DNA of 50,780 nt from Scytalidium lignicola (taxonomy: Eukaryota; Ascomycota; Leotiomycetes), in contig NCSJ02000311.1 of NCBI GenBank assembly GCA_002812745.2, positions 1 to 50,780 on the forward strand, given 5' to 3'. The notes beneath the pieces were generated by a model, which searched no databases, was not told the origin of the DNA, and worked only from the letters and a program-made list of their open reading frames with translations. Position 1 is the first letter of the stretch. Each line of letters begins with the position of its first letter. This document shows positions 26,301-37,268 of the stretch, piece by piece. The translations under genes were made by a program, and so were the position numbers.

Positions 26301-27986
26301 GTCTTACATAACAATAATAGCCAATATAACTTAACATTATTATATAAGTTAGTAAATTCAAAGCTAATAAAGGTCAAAGAGNAAAAAGTATTAAGCATAT
26401 AATAAATCTTAAGATCAGTAAATCTCTTGATCAAAATTAACAAATTGAAGAGTTATACATGCTCATAAGTCCAGAAAGGCACTACAAAAGATATTGTTTT
26501 AATTGTTAGTTAATTATAAAAGTTCTAATGCTTACAACTTATCAATAACCTAAAGCACTGTTATAAAGAATACAGATTAAGTTTATTATACATCTTAAAA
26601 GATAATATCTATAACAAAGTAAGCTATAACAAGCTTAGTATTGTTATCCTTATCAGTATTTTTCCAACAATAACTAATCTTTAGTAATGTATAGTCTACT
26701 AGCATATAGTCTGTTGTTAAGGTTAAGGAATATTCTACTCTAAGCATATTACTAACTATTAATAAAAGCCTTAACTATATACAAACAACAAAGGTGNAAA
26801 AAGACAAAATAACTTTTAATCTCATTCTAAATATAACATTATATTATATTCAAAGCATACTTAATATAAAGAGTAAGTAAATAAGACCATTGTCTACTAA
26901 CATAAAAATCTAGATTTATATTGTATAAAGCTATCTTAAGACAAACAAGTATATTTTGCAATTAAACTAATTAAAATTATCTTAATATTAACTTGATAGT
27001 AATGTAAACTAAACTTATAACTACTTATATACTAGATTAACTAAAAGTATTAAGTTGATTAATAACTAAAGTAAATTAATATTATTAAACTATTTTAAGT
27101 AAAATACCTCAATATGTAATTTATACTTATTCTCTTATCCATTTCACAAGTTTAATTATATTACTCATATTACTTATATATACTATTTCATAAGAGTTAT
27201 TATATATGATTATTTCAATAAGCTATTATTAACTTAATCTCCTTATTACAATTATTGTTATAATTACTATTTATAAGTTTAAAGAATTTAATAAAATTAG
27301 ACTATATAAAAGTCTAATATCATATCTTATTATATTACCTTAATATAATTCTAAATAAAATAAGTAAACTAAGTTATTTAAAATAATTTAATTTAATATA
27401 ACTATTTACAAATTGATTTAGTTTAATTAACCTTAAAGTTATCAATAACTAAGAAGATTAACTAAAAATATTTAAGTTAAATACTAATAAGAAAAGNAAA
27501 AAAGAAGAGNAAAAAAATAGAATAATAAAGATTATAAAATATAAATTCATTATACCTTAAGCTATTAACTAAGGCACTTAATCAACTTAACTTTACCTTA
27601 TAATATAATAGTTAAACTCTGCTTAGAACATTTCTCTTTTAACTTTGCTATTCAACTAAATAATCTTATCTTTCTTAAATATATAATATCTACTTCTGAT
27701 AAACTGTAAAGTTGACTTGTTATTACCTTGAATGCAAATGAAAACTCAACTAATTATTGCCTTATACTTGATAATCCATTGCTCAATAATAATAAAGAGT
27801 ATATTATTAATTATAATAACTTGAATAGTTATTTATCCACCTCTTAGTTTACTCTTCAGCAAGCTATTATACAATTTTAACAGTTAATAAGTAAGGATAT
27901 CTCTAAAGTTTATNAAAAAGCAAAATGCTAACTACTTATCTTATTATAAGCTTAGATTAATTGTGTTTTAAGTCTGATGTTTAGGA
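20313..27986. other. AT-rich relic sequence, no gene recognised
   Basis: About 7.7 kb. Only one small frame stands out (24103-24306, minus, 67 residues, Ile/Val/Lys-rich, no domain). Ns beside homopolymers are frequent. I see no rRNA, tRNA or conserved protein motif. Confidence 0.45.
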
Positions 27987-27988
27987 TA

Positions 27989-28043
27989 ACGTAAATCCCT
28001 GTCCAAGGAGACACCCCACCCAAGGAGACACTTTCCCTCCACC
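27989..28043 (+). repeat. Left terminal inverted repeat of the Fot1-like element
   Basis: Begins ACGTAAATCC and pairs with the right end at about 29822-29876. It also contains a short direct repeat, CCAAGGAGACAC, present twice about 20 bp apart, which might serve as paired transposase sites. Confidence 0.75.
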
Positions 28044-28095
28044 TTAACCTTCAACACCAAATATTCAACCAACAACAACGTCTATTTGAATAAAT

Positions 28096-29760
28096 CTAAT
28101 GACTAGCTAAATTAGGACATTTAAGTCTATTATGTCCTACATTTCCACATTCTGAGCACTTTTGTGGCCACCGTGATTGTACTTGCAAAAGATTCGCAGA
28201 TGTTGAAAGGATAACAGCCTCTGATGCATTTTGCACTGTAGCACTTGATTATGCCAATTCCTAAGCCTCTTGCCTTGTCAAGGAACCTGTATGAACTAGT
28301 TGTTTCCTAGATCTACGTAGTTTTTGTTGCATTTTAGCATTTTCAGCTTGTAATCTCTCATTATCCTCAACCATAAATATAACACTATGCATAGCCATTT
28401 CACATCCCTTGAATGCTTGATTTATAGCTGTTTTTATAGGAGTTGTAAGGCTATACTGTTCTTTAAGCAATTGCTGAATAGATTGAGATTGCAAATGCAA
28501 TTGAACAGGGTTATGAGGTGTTTGTAGAACCCATTGTACTCTAGAATTGCTACTATGGGTACTCCCTGGAGGTGTAGATATTTGATCAACCTGAACACGT
28601 AATTTGGCTAGTACATGCTCTGGTTCATAAGGAATCAATCCAGTAACTGCAAATCCATTCTGAATAATTATTGATTTGAAGGTTTGCTGATGTACAATTG
28701 GATATATCTCTAGGAAATCTTCCTTGTCAATATGTTGAATTCCACCACGTACTTTGTTTTCAAGTTGAGCACCATACATGCATTTGAGAACTGAAAAACA
28801 AGTCACATCAAGTGGTTGAAGGAGATATGAGGAATGAGGAGGCATACAAATTAGAACAATTTTGTGTTGAGAACAAAACAAGTTGAATTCAAGTACTACA
28901 TGACTTCTATGGCCATCAAGAACTAACATGTGATATTGGCCTTTAGTTCTTTCTTTAGTAGCAGGTTCAAAGGTTTTCTTAAGCTATTCAAGGCTAATTC
29001 AATTATTTGTCCATCCATTATCACTTTGTTCATCTCTCCAACCTTCAAGTAACAGATTGCTTAAAGCTAGTTGATGGTGTTTACCCTTAAAAATAATCAA
29101 AGGTGGTAAAACCTATCCGTCAGCACTGATTGATTCAATAACTATAACTTATTCACGATTCCCAGGCTGTAGTAATGGAGGTTTTCCAAAATATTCAGAG
29201 GCTGTAACTACTTTTGTAATAGCAATTATACTCATGGCAAAGCCTGTTTCATCGAAATTGTAGATATCCTCGTCTAGGATTCCATATTGAAGTTTAGTTT
29301 CAAGGAACTGGTTAAACCACTGCTGAATAAGCTTTGGATCTTCGCATTTAGCTCGTTGATAGTTATATTTGCGAATATATTTGGTAGTCAATTCAGCATA
29401 ACGGCCTAAAAATCGTTGAACCCAGTTTTTGCCTATAAGTGAAGGAGAAGTAGATTCACCTTGCTTAGAAATCAAAGTATAAGCCATTGCTTGTACTTGT
29501 GAAGGCCTAGGAGGCATTCCTTGGTTTCCCATAGAGATAATCCATTGTACTAGCGATTCCTCTTCAATTTGAGTTAACTTGAAGGATTTGGTGTATGTGG
29601 TTTCTTTTTGAACCCTTCCATGGAATCATGCATTCAATGTATTGTGAAGTACATCGAAATTATGCGTTGCAGATCGAATTAATTTGATTTGACCATTTTT
29701 TTACGCGTTTATAACAAGAGCAATCCTTCCTTCTTGACTAGCATCCAAAATTCTGGCCAT
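28096..29760 (-). pseudogene. Fot1/pogo-type transposase, inactivated by in-frame stops
   Basis: One continuous minus-strand frame of 555 codons including the final stop, with no frameshift but eight internal stops (two TGA, three TAA, three TAG). Reading order: a helix-turn-helix/CENP-B-like N-terminus (SLIGKNWVQRFLGRY segment near 29420); first catalytic Asp in YNFDETGF; second in LVLDGHRSH; third in LLQPLDV; an Arg/Lys-rich tail; and after two stops a CCHC zinc knuckle CSECGNVGHNRLKC. The stops are of the kinds C-to-T or G-to-A would make from CAA, CGA, CAG or TGG; two sit where Trp is expected (after SADG and after ISLE). The start is uncertain; the Met at 29760 is chosen because the frame above it runs into the terminal repeat. 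The element cannot move itself as read. Confidence 0.88.
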
Positions 29761-29821
29761 TAGAACATGTTTTGGTGGAGAAATAAGTAGCTGAAGTTGG
29801 TGGTATTGATAGAATTGATGA

Positions 29822-29876
29822 TTGCGATGGAAAGTGGCCCGGTCGGTGGGGTGGCCTGGTAGACGAGGATTTACGT
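29822..29876 (-). repeat. Right terminal inverted repeat of the Fot1-like element
   Basis: Read on the minus strand it starts ACGTAAATCCTCGTC and carries CACCCCACC and CACTTTCC in the same order as the left end. TA follows at 29877-29878. Confidence 0.75.
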
Positions 29877-29878
29877 TA

Positions 29879-32800
29879 CAGTACATGGTGATGACTAATC
29901 AAATTACATTACTAACTATACTAACTCAGTTTTACTTTGCATGACATAAGATTAGCTATTACATTAATAAGAATAACAGAAACTTTGTCATCATTCTTGT
30001 CTTCCTAACAAATTGTATAAAACTACATCATCAAAGTACAAGGCAATTTGAGACAACTCTAATATCAGCCTTATGTCTAACTTTATAGTTCTACTATAAT
30101 ATTATACTAAGAGTTCATTTCAAATCATTATAACTTCAACTCCTCTACATGATAATAGCTTGTACAATTATGATAATAGGATTAAACTTTATCATGGTAA
30201 ATGCATTATATATATAAGTTCTACTCAACCTTGCAATCCTTCTTAAGATAGATAGCAAACCAGAACCAACATCCTTATAAAATGCTATTAACACTAAGAA
30301 CCTAGTCTGCATCATTTACACAATCAACTTCTATAGTGAAAGAAAGACAATAATAATAGTATGTATACTTAGGACATAATCCTATCTCTTAACTTATATA
30401 CTAAATGCTAGTAAGCAATGAATAACAATCCAAAAATAAAGAAAACAAGGTTAAAAACACTAATACCTTAAACGATTATTAAGAATTACAAGAATTATCT
30501 TTCCTTATATTGATATAATAAAGGAAGTAGCTAAAACTGTTTTAAAGTGTTAATACATCTCTTCAAGTAACATTTGAATCATTAAATTCAATTTATTATT
30601 AACAACTACAAACTTCATTAATATAATAAGAGGACATCAAGTTGACTTAGAGAAAACAAAAGGCTTAATCAAGGAAATGTTAAAAGTCTAAAATTATAAG
30701 CTTAAAACAAATAAGACTAAAGCAAATAAGAAAAGTTACAAGAATACAAATAAGTACAAGAGGTAAACATAGATAATCAATATATCAACTTTTTTNAAAG
30801 TATACTTATATAATAGTAAAATATTCAAATAATTATAATTTTTTTNCATTAGAAAGTCTTATTAACTTTAAAATACTCCTTCAGAAAATTTCCTTAACTA
30901 CTAATACTTATTATGATAATGTAAACTCCTTACTTACAAATTCAGTAATCCTTAACTTCATCTTAAAATACAAAAGTATACTTAACAAACAAAAGCATTT
31001 TAACATTCTTTTTCTCTTACTTTTGAAGTATAACCTTCTTAAGCCTTTTTAGTTCCTTTAAAAGTTTATTCACATTAGGTATTAACAGCTAAATATACAC
31101 TTGAATTGTCTTAAAGCCATTATAATCCTTAATATTAACAACTTCTAACTTAATTATAAGTACCCCTTATTCTCCAATCCCTTTTATAGACAACTTGAAG
31201 TCTAAAAGAACAAATTCAGTATATAAAAGTCTATAGCCAAAAGGAAAAANGAACCTCTTTCTCCATTATATCATAAAAGTAATATCTTATAAAGATGTCC
31301 TTTATATATAAGAAACAACATTACTTTGCCTGACTATATAAGTATATTAGATTATCATACAAGTAAATTAAGAAGAAGATAAGAAGTTTTCCAAAGGGAT
31401 TAATATTATTATAAAGTATATCATTGATAATATTACTTGTCTTATTCCCTTCATACCAAACTTGTAAAAGTGTAAATACTTTGTCAACTTAAGATATTAT
31501 AACAAAGCTTTTGAAGCTAATACAAATTATTGTATTAAGGTTTACTATAATAACTAACTTGATAAGTTGGTTAATATATAATAGTAGATTAATATTAATT
31601 TTATCAACATCCTCATTCTCTTAATCACTTATAAGACCTACAAACATAATCACCTAATTAACTTGCCTAACAATTTAAGAAGTAGCTTTGATTAAGGAGT
31701 TAATATTTATTTGTACATAATCTCTGATCTAGATTCTACCAGGATAGAAGGTCAAAAGGAAGTTCTTGATCAACTTTGAAATGTATATACTTACTTAATA
31801 AATAAGGACATAATACATCTTTCTCTTGATAATATCAACTATATTAATCTTTTCTATAATACTAACTTAGAAAAAGCTCTTTCTAAAAACTTAATTATTA
31901 ATATTGTCAACAACAAGCTTATTATCAACAAAGAGATTTACAATGCTTTAAATACTAATACTGAAATCAAAAAGGCTAGAATGTATAACAATAAAGTATC
32001 CTTTGATATCAACATGTTAGTTTTCACTGTTTATAAAGTCAAGCTGTTCATAGTTAAGAAAATACTTATAAGAATTAACAAACTCATAGTAGTTAACAAG
32101 CTTACAATTAATTATACTCAGAGGTTTATTATAAATGTTACATATCAAAGCCAAGTTGTCTACTCCTAATCTTATCAAGACTTATAATAGTATTGAAGTT
32201 GTGTTTGGAGTTGTTGACCAAACAATAACAACTCTTTATAATTGTAAATACCTTGAGAAAAAATAACATCAACTATACTCCTTTAGTATATAACTTCTAA
32301 GGGGTTAATAGTATAATAAGGTTGAAAATGTACAATTTGTTCATTATGACTATAAAATTCAGAATTAACATTTAATCAAAAATATAATTTTACTAAACAT
32401 TCGCTAATTATAAAGATATCTTTAAATGGAAATTTCTTTGGACAAAAAACATTACCTTATTTGAAAATATACATGTAGATACAAGAGGAGATGAGCATTA
32501 TAAAAGACATATACTAAGCAATGATAGAAGTATTTAGGCTAATTATAACAATTGGTCAACTAGGATCTAATAGCAAGATCTTACAATCATTCTTCATCAA
32601 GACAATTAACTTGACAGCAACTTGCTAAAACAAATGATGATCTTGCTTATGGTTCAGAGGCTTTTCAAGTGTACCTTCTAGTATACTAGAGTTAATAGCT
32701 TCCTTGATCATACGAAGGACAGCCTTTACTCATTTGTCAAGAACTCTCTCAGACAATCGGTTTGCTAACAGCAAGTGTGCTAAATTCTTGCCTCTTCACT

Positions 32801-33784
32801 AAATCGGTCTTAGCATCTCGAGATCTAGCCTAGCTCAGATAGGAGACATAGTAACATACAACCGGTTCCGAGTAAGTAGCAGATGATTAACCGTAATTAA
32901 CTTTAATTGTTATAATTTGTTTTATTTATTAATTTAGCATATGTTTAAAATATATATTTAATATACTTATAAAATAAAACTTATTTAAGATTATAATTAA
33001 GAATAAAACTTATTTATTATTAGTATATACTTATCAAATACTTTTGTTTAACTAAGTATATACTTATTATAATAATATTTACAAGCAGATTAATTAATAA
33101 TAACTATTACTATAAGGTTATTAAAATTAACATATATAAAAAGTATAATTTTAATATATACTACATTTATACTATTATTAATATTAGCATTTAAAAGGTT
33201 TTTGTATAATTAATATATAAGAATTGTATATATAAAATATATAGTAAATGTAAGTAATACTAGTAAAGAAGAAGGAAAAAGAGTTATTGTAAAAAGAAAA
33301 AAGGTTTGAAGAGAAGAAAAGTAAAATATTTTGTATAAAACTTTAATTGTACATATACTATTATAATAACTAAAATATATTAACAAATAAATAAACAAAA
33401 TAAATTATAATTTCTAATAAATTAAANGCTCTTCTACACATATACAAAGTATATACTATAAAGCTGAATTTAAATTTAAAAGATAGGAAAATATAGTATT
33501 AGCATATACATAGCATATTCACAACACACCAGATTAATTATATTATACCTTTGCTAAACTTGATTTTCTACACTCTTGCTAAAGTTAACTTGTACTACAG
33601 TTTATACTCTCTTTGAAGTTCAACACACCTTCAATGAACTGTATCCTTGTCTAAACATATAATATATATTTCAATTAGTTTTATACTATACTCTGCTGTA
33701 CTATACAATAGACCCTCTGCTTATATCTACTATTTCAAGGATTGTAATAAATGTTTTTTTNAACAACTGTAACATCGATAGAAT
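29879..33784. other. AT-rich relic block between transposon and gene island
   Basis: AT-rich sequence with no intact gene. The stretch 31700-32330 has a plus-strand bias and the frame 31981-32169 (62 residues), perhaps a retroelement relic, but no motif is readable. From about 32630 to 32890 the GC content rises (it contains TTCCGAGT, CTCGAGATCTAGC and CAACCGGTT) with no frame or RNA recognised; it may be a younger, less mutated repeat fragment. Minus-strand frame 33210-33398 is hydrophobic low-complexity sequence. The segment 33480-33784 is a mild transition into the island. Confidence 0.45.
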
Positions 33785-33874
33785 TTAGAGAGCATGCAGT
33801 CCTCCCTGGTACTCGTTAAAATCGTACTCTGCTAAGTACTTGATCATCAGTTGCCTTAATTCTTCACATTGCTC
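33785..33874 (-). pseudogene. Cut-off C-terminal coding tail of the E1-alpha paralogue
   Basis: Ninety bases in the same frame directly after the TAG at 33877-33875, ending in TAA. They encode a Glu/Leu/Tyr-rich helix of the kind that ends E1-alpha proteins. The simplest reading is a CAG-to-TAG change in the original gene. Readthrough or a sequencing error is also possible. Confidence 0.6.
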
Positions 33875-35332
33875 CTACATCTCCTCCGATAGTTCAGCAT
33901 AGACGTCTACGAAGATGGATTCCAATGGAGGCTTTTTCTCTTTCTCAGCAGCGTTGAGTTCAGTGAGGATTGCCTTACGGATAGACCTTCGTGCCTCCTG
34001 GTCCATCTCATCGTTCCACAAGCGTTTCCTTTCCAACCACTTCTTCAGTCGATCAATCGGATTATATCGATTTGTCCAACTTTGTACGTCGGCACGGCTG
34101 CGGTAAGCAAAGCTGTCGTCGCTAATGCTGTGATGCGAGACCCAGTAGCTCATTAGTTCCAGAAGGATGGGTCGACCGCCATCCATGAGGGCTCGACGAC
34201 GGGCTTCTTGGGTGGCTTCATAAACAGCAAAGATATCTGTACTATTCACACGGAGGGTCTTGATCCCGTATCCGACACCACAAGCGGCGATGCTGTCGCC
34301 GATATACTGTTCAGACGTAGGCGTAGAGATGGCAAACCCATTATTTCGACAAAGGAAAAGTACCGGACATTTTCGTACGGCTGCAATATTCAACGCAGCA
34401 TGGAAATCGCCTTCACTCGCAGCGCTGTCCCCAAAATAGCAAGCCGCCATGCTAAGTGGCTCGTTAGGGTTTTCCATGGCCTTCACCTTTAATGCATAGC
34501 CAGCTCCTGTTGCATAAGGGATCTGGGTTCCGAGAGTTGATGCGACAGCGTGCTATTTTTCATGGATCAGTTTGCTAATTGAAATCTAAAACAAGTAGTA
34601 CTTACCGTGCCGACCCTCAGCTTCCCACTGTAGTGAACTGGCATATTGCGCCCCTTGCCTGAATCGTTACGATTGGCCGTCAACTGGCTCATAAAGTCTT
34701 TGAGCGTGAAGCCTCGTTGGAGAAACATGCCAGTTTCACTATATTGGCAAGTAATCATATCTCCTGACCCTAGAGCAGCAGCTGAACCAATCATGATGCC
34801 TTCTTCGCCAGCCGACACCTATTCAATTAGAGTTATTTCATAAACAGCCTATTTGGCAGACAAGTTATGTAGAAACTCAGTAGGCCATGTCGTTGTGCCT
34901 CAAACATGATCTTGTCCATAATATCAACTATTTCTGTAGTTAAATATATGTGCTTTGGCTTAAATCAGGGTTTCAACTCACCAGTCAACATGTTTTTATA
35001 CCAAGTCAAGACTTGTTTATTTGTGACATCTGGATCTGACCGAGTTAAGTCCTGCAAAGCATCCTCTGCATTCATAACATGGTAGATGGGAATAGTTTGC
35101 TGGGCCGATGGAATTAAGAAATCCATCTTCGTAACAAGAGGACTCCTAGGCGCCCCTGGAAATTGAGATCTTTCATAGATCAGACCTTCGTTCATAGTGA
35201 ATTTGGTATTTAGAATACTAACGTTGAATTCCATCGCCCTTTAATAGTATTGGTGATAGGATTTACAGCAATGGGCTGCCGAGGCTTCATTCGAATAATA
35301 CTGAAATTAAGAACGCTTTTGAATACACTCAT
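33875..35332 (-). CDS. Branched-chain 2-oxoacid dehydrogenase E1 alpha paralogue, probably decaying
   Basis: Thiamine-diphosphate E1-alpha subunit of the mitochondrial BCKDH type. Exons (minus): 35332-35223, 35169-34982, 34933-34869, 34818-34606, 34552-33875; introns 48-53 nt; 417 codons plus stop. The first exon gives an Arg/Lys/Ser-rich, acid-poor N-terminus that suits a mitochondrial presequence. Family landmarks follow: QFPGAP, IPIYHVM, SAGEEG, FTLKDFMSQL, GKGRNMPVHY, DSAASEGDFHAALN, CRNNGFAIS and phospho-loop HHSISDDSFAYRS. Oddities: the intron 34868-34819 begins AT, not GT; the ThDP motif reads GDS where the family has GDG or GEG; Arg is missing from QYRE (QYSE); Trp stands before VSHHS where the family usually has Arg. 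The stop is TAG, and the frame continues 29 more codons resembling the usual C-terminus (EQCEELRQLMIKY, EYDFNEYQGG) to TAA at 33785, which would give 447 residues, about the human length (445). Likely a duplicated copy now eroding. No E1-beta is nearby. Confidence 0.8.
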
Positions 35333-35564
35333 GGTTAACTCTTATGCTTTCGAACAAATTATTTTCATTGAAAGTGAAGCGCAGGAAAGTAACAGGGCAA
35401 AGCAATTACTATCATGCAAAGCTTAAACAATAGAGCTGTTGGACCTGTAGGTGTTGACGAGAAACAGCCTTGGTTAAATAAAATACTCGTCGAATATCAC
35501 TTGGATTGTATTAATTCTCTATTTCTAATATATATAAAGCTCAGAATATTAGACATATTTTACA
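35333..35564. promoter_or_regulatory. Short intergenic region upstream of the E1-alpha gene
   Basis: 232 bp between the end of the amidohydrolase gene and the start of the E1-alpha gene, both on the minus strand. It must hold the 3' end of one and the promoter of the other. I see no TCGGAA element of the kind found in the two divergent promoters. Confidence 0.4.
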
Positions 35565-36528
35565 TCAATCGTCATAGGGATAATCCCACAATCGTCTTGG
35601 ATTATCCACCCATATCTTTTTAATTAATGTTTCATCTTCATTACACCATCGTATGGAGTCTTGAACAAATTTGGGAATATCCGGCGTCAAATTATCCTGC
35701 AATGCTTTCGGATCCCCCCCTGGATTCATCTCTGGACCTGCAGTATGCGGCCAATCACTCGCCCAGACAACCTGGTCTGGGAATAAATTCAACAGCTTCT
35801 TAATATGTTCTTCTAAATCAGGGCCTTCTTCTAGGCGATACGTTCCGCTAAGTTTAATATAAGTGTTCTTGTCGTTTGAAAGAAGTTCGTAGAGCTCATT
35901 GCAGCCACGCTGCTCAAAAGGTATGGTCCCTTGTTCTGGATGGCCAAGGTGGTCAAATACTATCTTAACACCAAGCTTAGGAATAATTGGCGCAATATCT
36001 GCAATCTGAGGCATCGAGACAAATATTTGAATGACCCAGTCCAGCCGTCGAATGCGGTTTGCAGTCGTGGTAAGCAATTTCTCCCACTCATTCGGTGAGA
36101 GATTCTGTGACCGAGTCCGTAGATTTAATCGAATGCCTCTGAAGCCCACGTTGTGAAGACTATCAAGCTCTGCGTCCTCAACGGTGTTGGCATCGATGCA
36201 GGCTATTCCGCGCCCTTTGCCTTTTAACCGACGAAGGGCATCGATACTGCAATCATTGTTGAGCCCATAGACTGACATTGCGATGATGCAGACATGGTGG
36301 ATACCAAGGCTCTGTTCGAAGGCCTGGAGTTGATCAGGGTTTGCTTGTTTTGGGTGGAACGGTGCATCATCTGAGATGGGCCAGAAGTCCTGATATTTTT
36401 AGCAAGAAGTAATAGACCGAGCTTCTGAGATCGGGTTTATAGCAAAAGGTTATAATGTATACCTCATCAATAACATGGATATGGCTGTCCCAAGCCCCCG
36501 AAGGCAATTTTATCACAGAATTAGCCAT
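35565..36528 (-). CDS. Amidohydrolase-family hydrolase, PDC-lactonase (LigI/COG3618) type
   Basis: Predicted TIM-barrel metal hydrolase. Exon 1 is 36528-36463 (22 codons), the intron 36462-36390 (73 nt, GT-AG, phase 0), exon 2 36389-35565; 296 residues, close to the ~290-300 of 2-pyrone-4,6-dicarboxylate hydrolase relatives. The first exon supplies the diagnostic HxH in WDSHIHVID (residues 16-18). Further family motifs are SVYG (about 61-64), FDHLGH (about 168-172) and ASDWPHT (Asp about 234, His about 237), the last being the catalytic Asp region. The family opens lactones or related cyclic esters of dicarboxylic acids; the substrate here is inferred only as a lactone/organic acid. It is transcribed away from the JEN-type transporter at 37269, across a promoter with clustered CGG elements. 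Frame and motifs are intact. Confidence 0.87.
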
Positions 36529-36746
36529 GTGGCCACTCAAGAGTTGTTGCTTGGCTTGAAGCTTATCACAGTCTATTTAACATTAAAATTTTGGTTGACG
36601 ATATCGGAGGATCGAAGATACAACCGCAGGGATACGGCAAGCTACTCAGTCGTGTGAATCACGTATTTTAGTCGTGCTTTGGGGCAACGCTTGCTTTACA
36701 AGCCTCGTTCTAGTTTTACTATAAGAAGAAACCCACTTTTGATACT

Positions 36747-36777
36747 CGGTAATTCGGAAATCCATATCGGAATTCGG
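36747..36777 (+). promoter_or_regulatory. Clustered CGG / TCGGAA elements, candidate Zn2Cys6 sites
   Basis: CGG triplets at 36747, 36755, 36768 and 36775, all in the same orientation, three of them as TCGGAA. Zn2Cys6 regulators bind CGG-type triplets. The core matches that of the TTCCGAGC repeats (reverse complement GCTCGGAA) in the other divergent promoter at 43085-43114, so the cluster's own regulator is a natural candidate binder. Confidence 0.5.
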
Positions 36778-37154
36778 AACCTAGCATACTGTCTGATCAC
36801 ATACGATAGTTACAACGAAGTGGGTTTTGGACGGCAGAGGAATACACTGGTTATTATAATTGGCTAGTTTGAATATTTTAAAATTGAACTTGATCTTTAC
36901 GAGTACCATCCCCCTAAATATTTCAGCCTCACTCAAATTCATCCCTACCCTCATTTGCTTACTGGTCTTTGGCCAGTTTTCTCCACAAAAACCTTACTCA
37001 ACAAGACCAATAAGGTCTCTGCAGTCTGTGTCGAAGCTCTCAAATGCCTTGCTTAATCCTAGCAGTAATCCCATTTTTGCTCCCTGCGATCTTGAAATAT
37101 ATAATGGGGAATATTACTAGTACGAATAAGCTAGTGACTAGAAACCGTGCACAC

Positions 37155-37166
37155 CTCCGGCCCCGC
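37155..37166 (-). promoter_or_regulatory. Two adjacent CreA-like sites
   Basis: CTCCGG and CCCCGC abut each other 103-114 bp before the transporter start; both match the complement of the CreA consensus SYGGRG. Closely paired sites are the form known to mediate carbon repression in Aspergillus. Glucose repression of this promoter is an inference. Confidence 0.35.
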
Positions 37167-37268
37167 TCCCCAGAGTCTCTTCCCCATTGATATTAAGATG
37201 TGCGTATTTCTTGCCACCCGTCAGGGTCAGCACGACACGCTGCCACACAAAAGCCGAGATAGCTCAAG

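Larger units (their letters stand above)
1..27986. other. AT-rich RIP-type repeat block (left)
   Basis: Almost 28 kb of very AT-rich sequence with few CpG, abundant TpA and stop codons in all six frames. No intact gene is visible. Repeats that can be aligned inside it (the MITE copies, the LTR-like pairs, the tandem duplication) differ mainly by C/T and G/A transitions, which is the RIP signature of Pezizomycotina. The block therefore reads as an old, layered accumulation of transposable elements. Parts that hold a recognisable element are listed separately; the rest is unassigned. A mitochondrial origin is unlikely because no conserved mitochondrial frame, rRNA or tRNA was recognised and nuclear DNA transposons are embedded in it. 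Confidence 0.75.
27989..29876 (-). mobile_element. Fot1/pogo-type DNA transposon (Tc1/mariner superfamily)
   Basis: An 1888-bp element with complete ends. The left end ACGTAAATCCCTGTCC and the right end GGATTTACGT are inverted repeats, and similarity continues imperfectly inward for about 50 bp (shared CACCCCACC and CACTTTCC on the same strand). The element is bracketed by the dinucleotide TA (27987-27988 and 29877-29878), the target duplication of this superfamily. Size, single transposase frame and DDD motifs fit fungal Fot1/pogo elements. Its GC content is well above the surrounding DNA, so it entered later than the older relics or has been mutated less. Confidence 0.9.
36529..37268. promoter_or_regulatory. 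Divergent promoter between amidohydrolase and JEN-type transporter
   Basis: 740 bp that serves two genes pointing away from each other. It contains a CGG cluster at 36747-36777 and two adjacent CreA-like sites at 37155-37166. Short frames in it (36475-36657, 36679-36867, 36860-37120) have no domain and I do not call them genes. Confidence 0.6.

Noticed and set aside
1..27986. Mitochondrial or plasmid DNA because of the high AT content
   Set aside because: No organellar genes, rRNA or tRNA recognised; nuclear-type MITEs and a Fot1-like transposon are embedded and the block joins spliced nuclear genes.
29701..29886. Open frame start at 29886 as the transposase N-terminus
   Set aside because: Its first part translates the terminal inverted repeat and flanking TA; the Met at 29760 is the more plausible start.
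1..33784. Centromere or telomere-proximal region
   Set aside because: Long RIP-mutated DNA occurs in fungal centromeres and subtelomeres, but no telomere repeat or other specific sign is present, so the sequence does not decide it.
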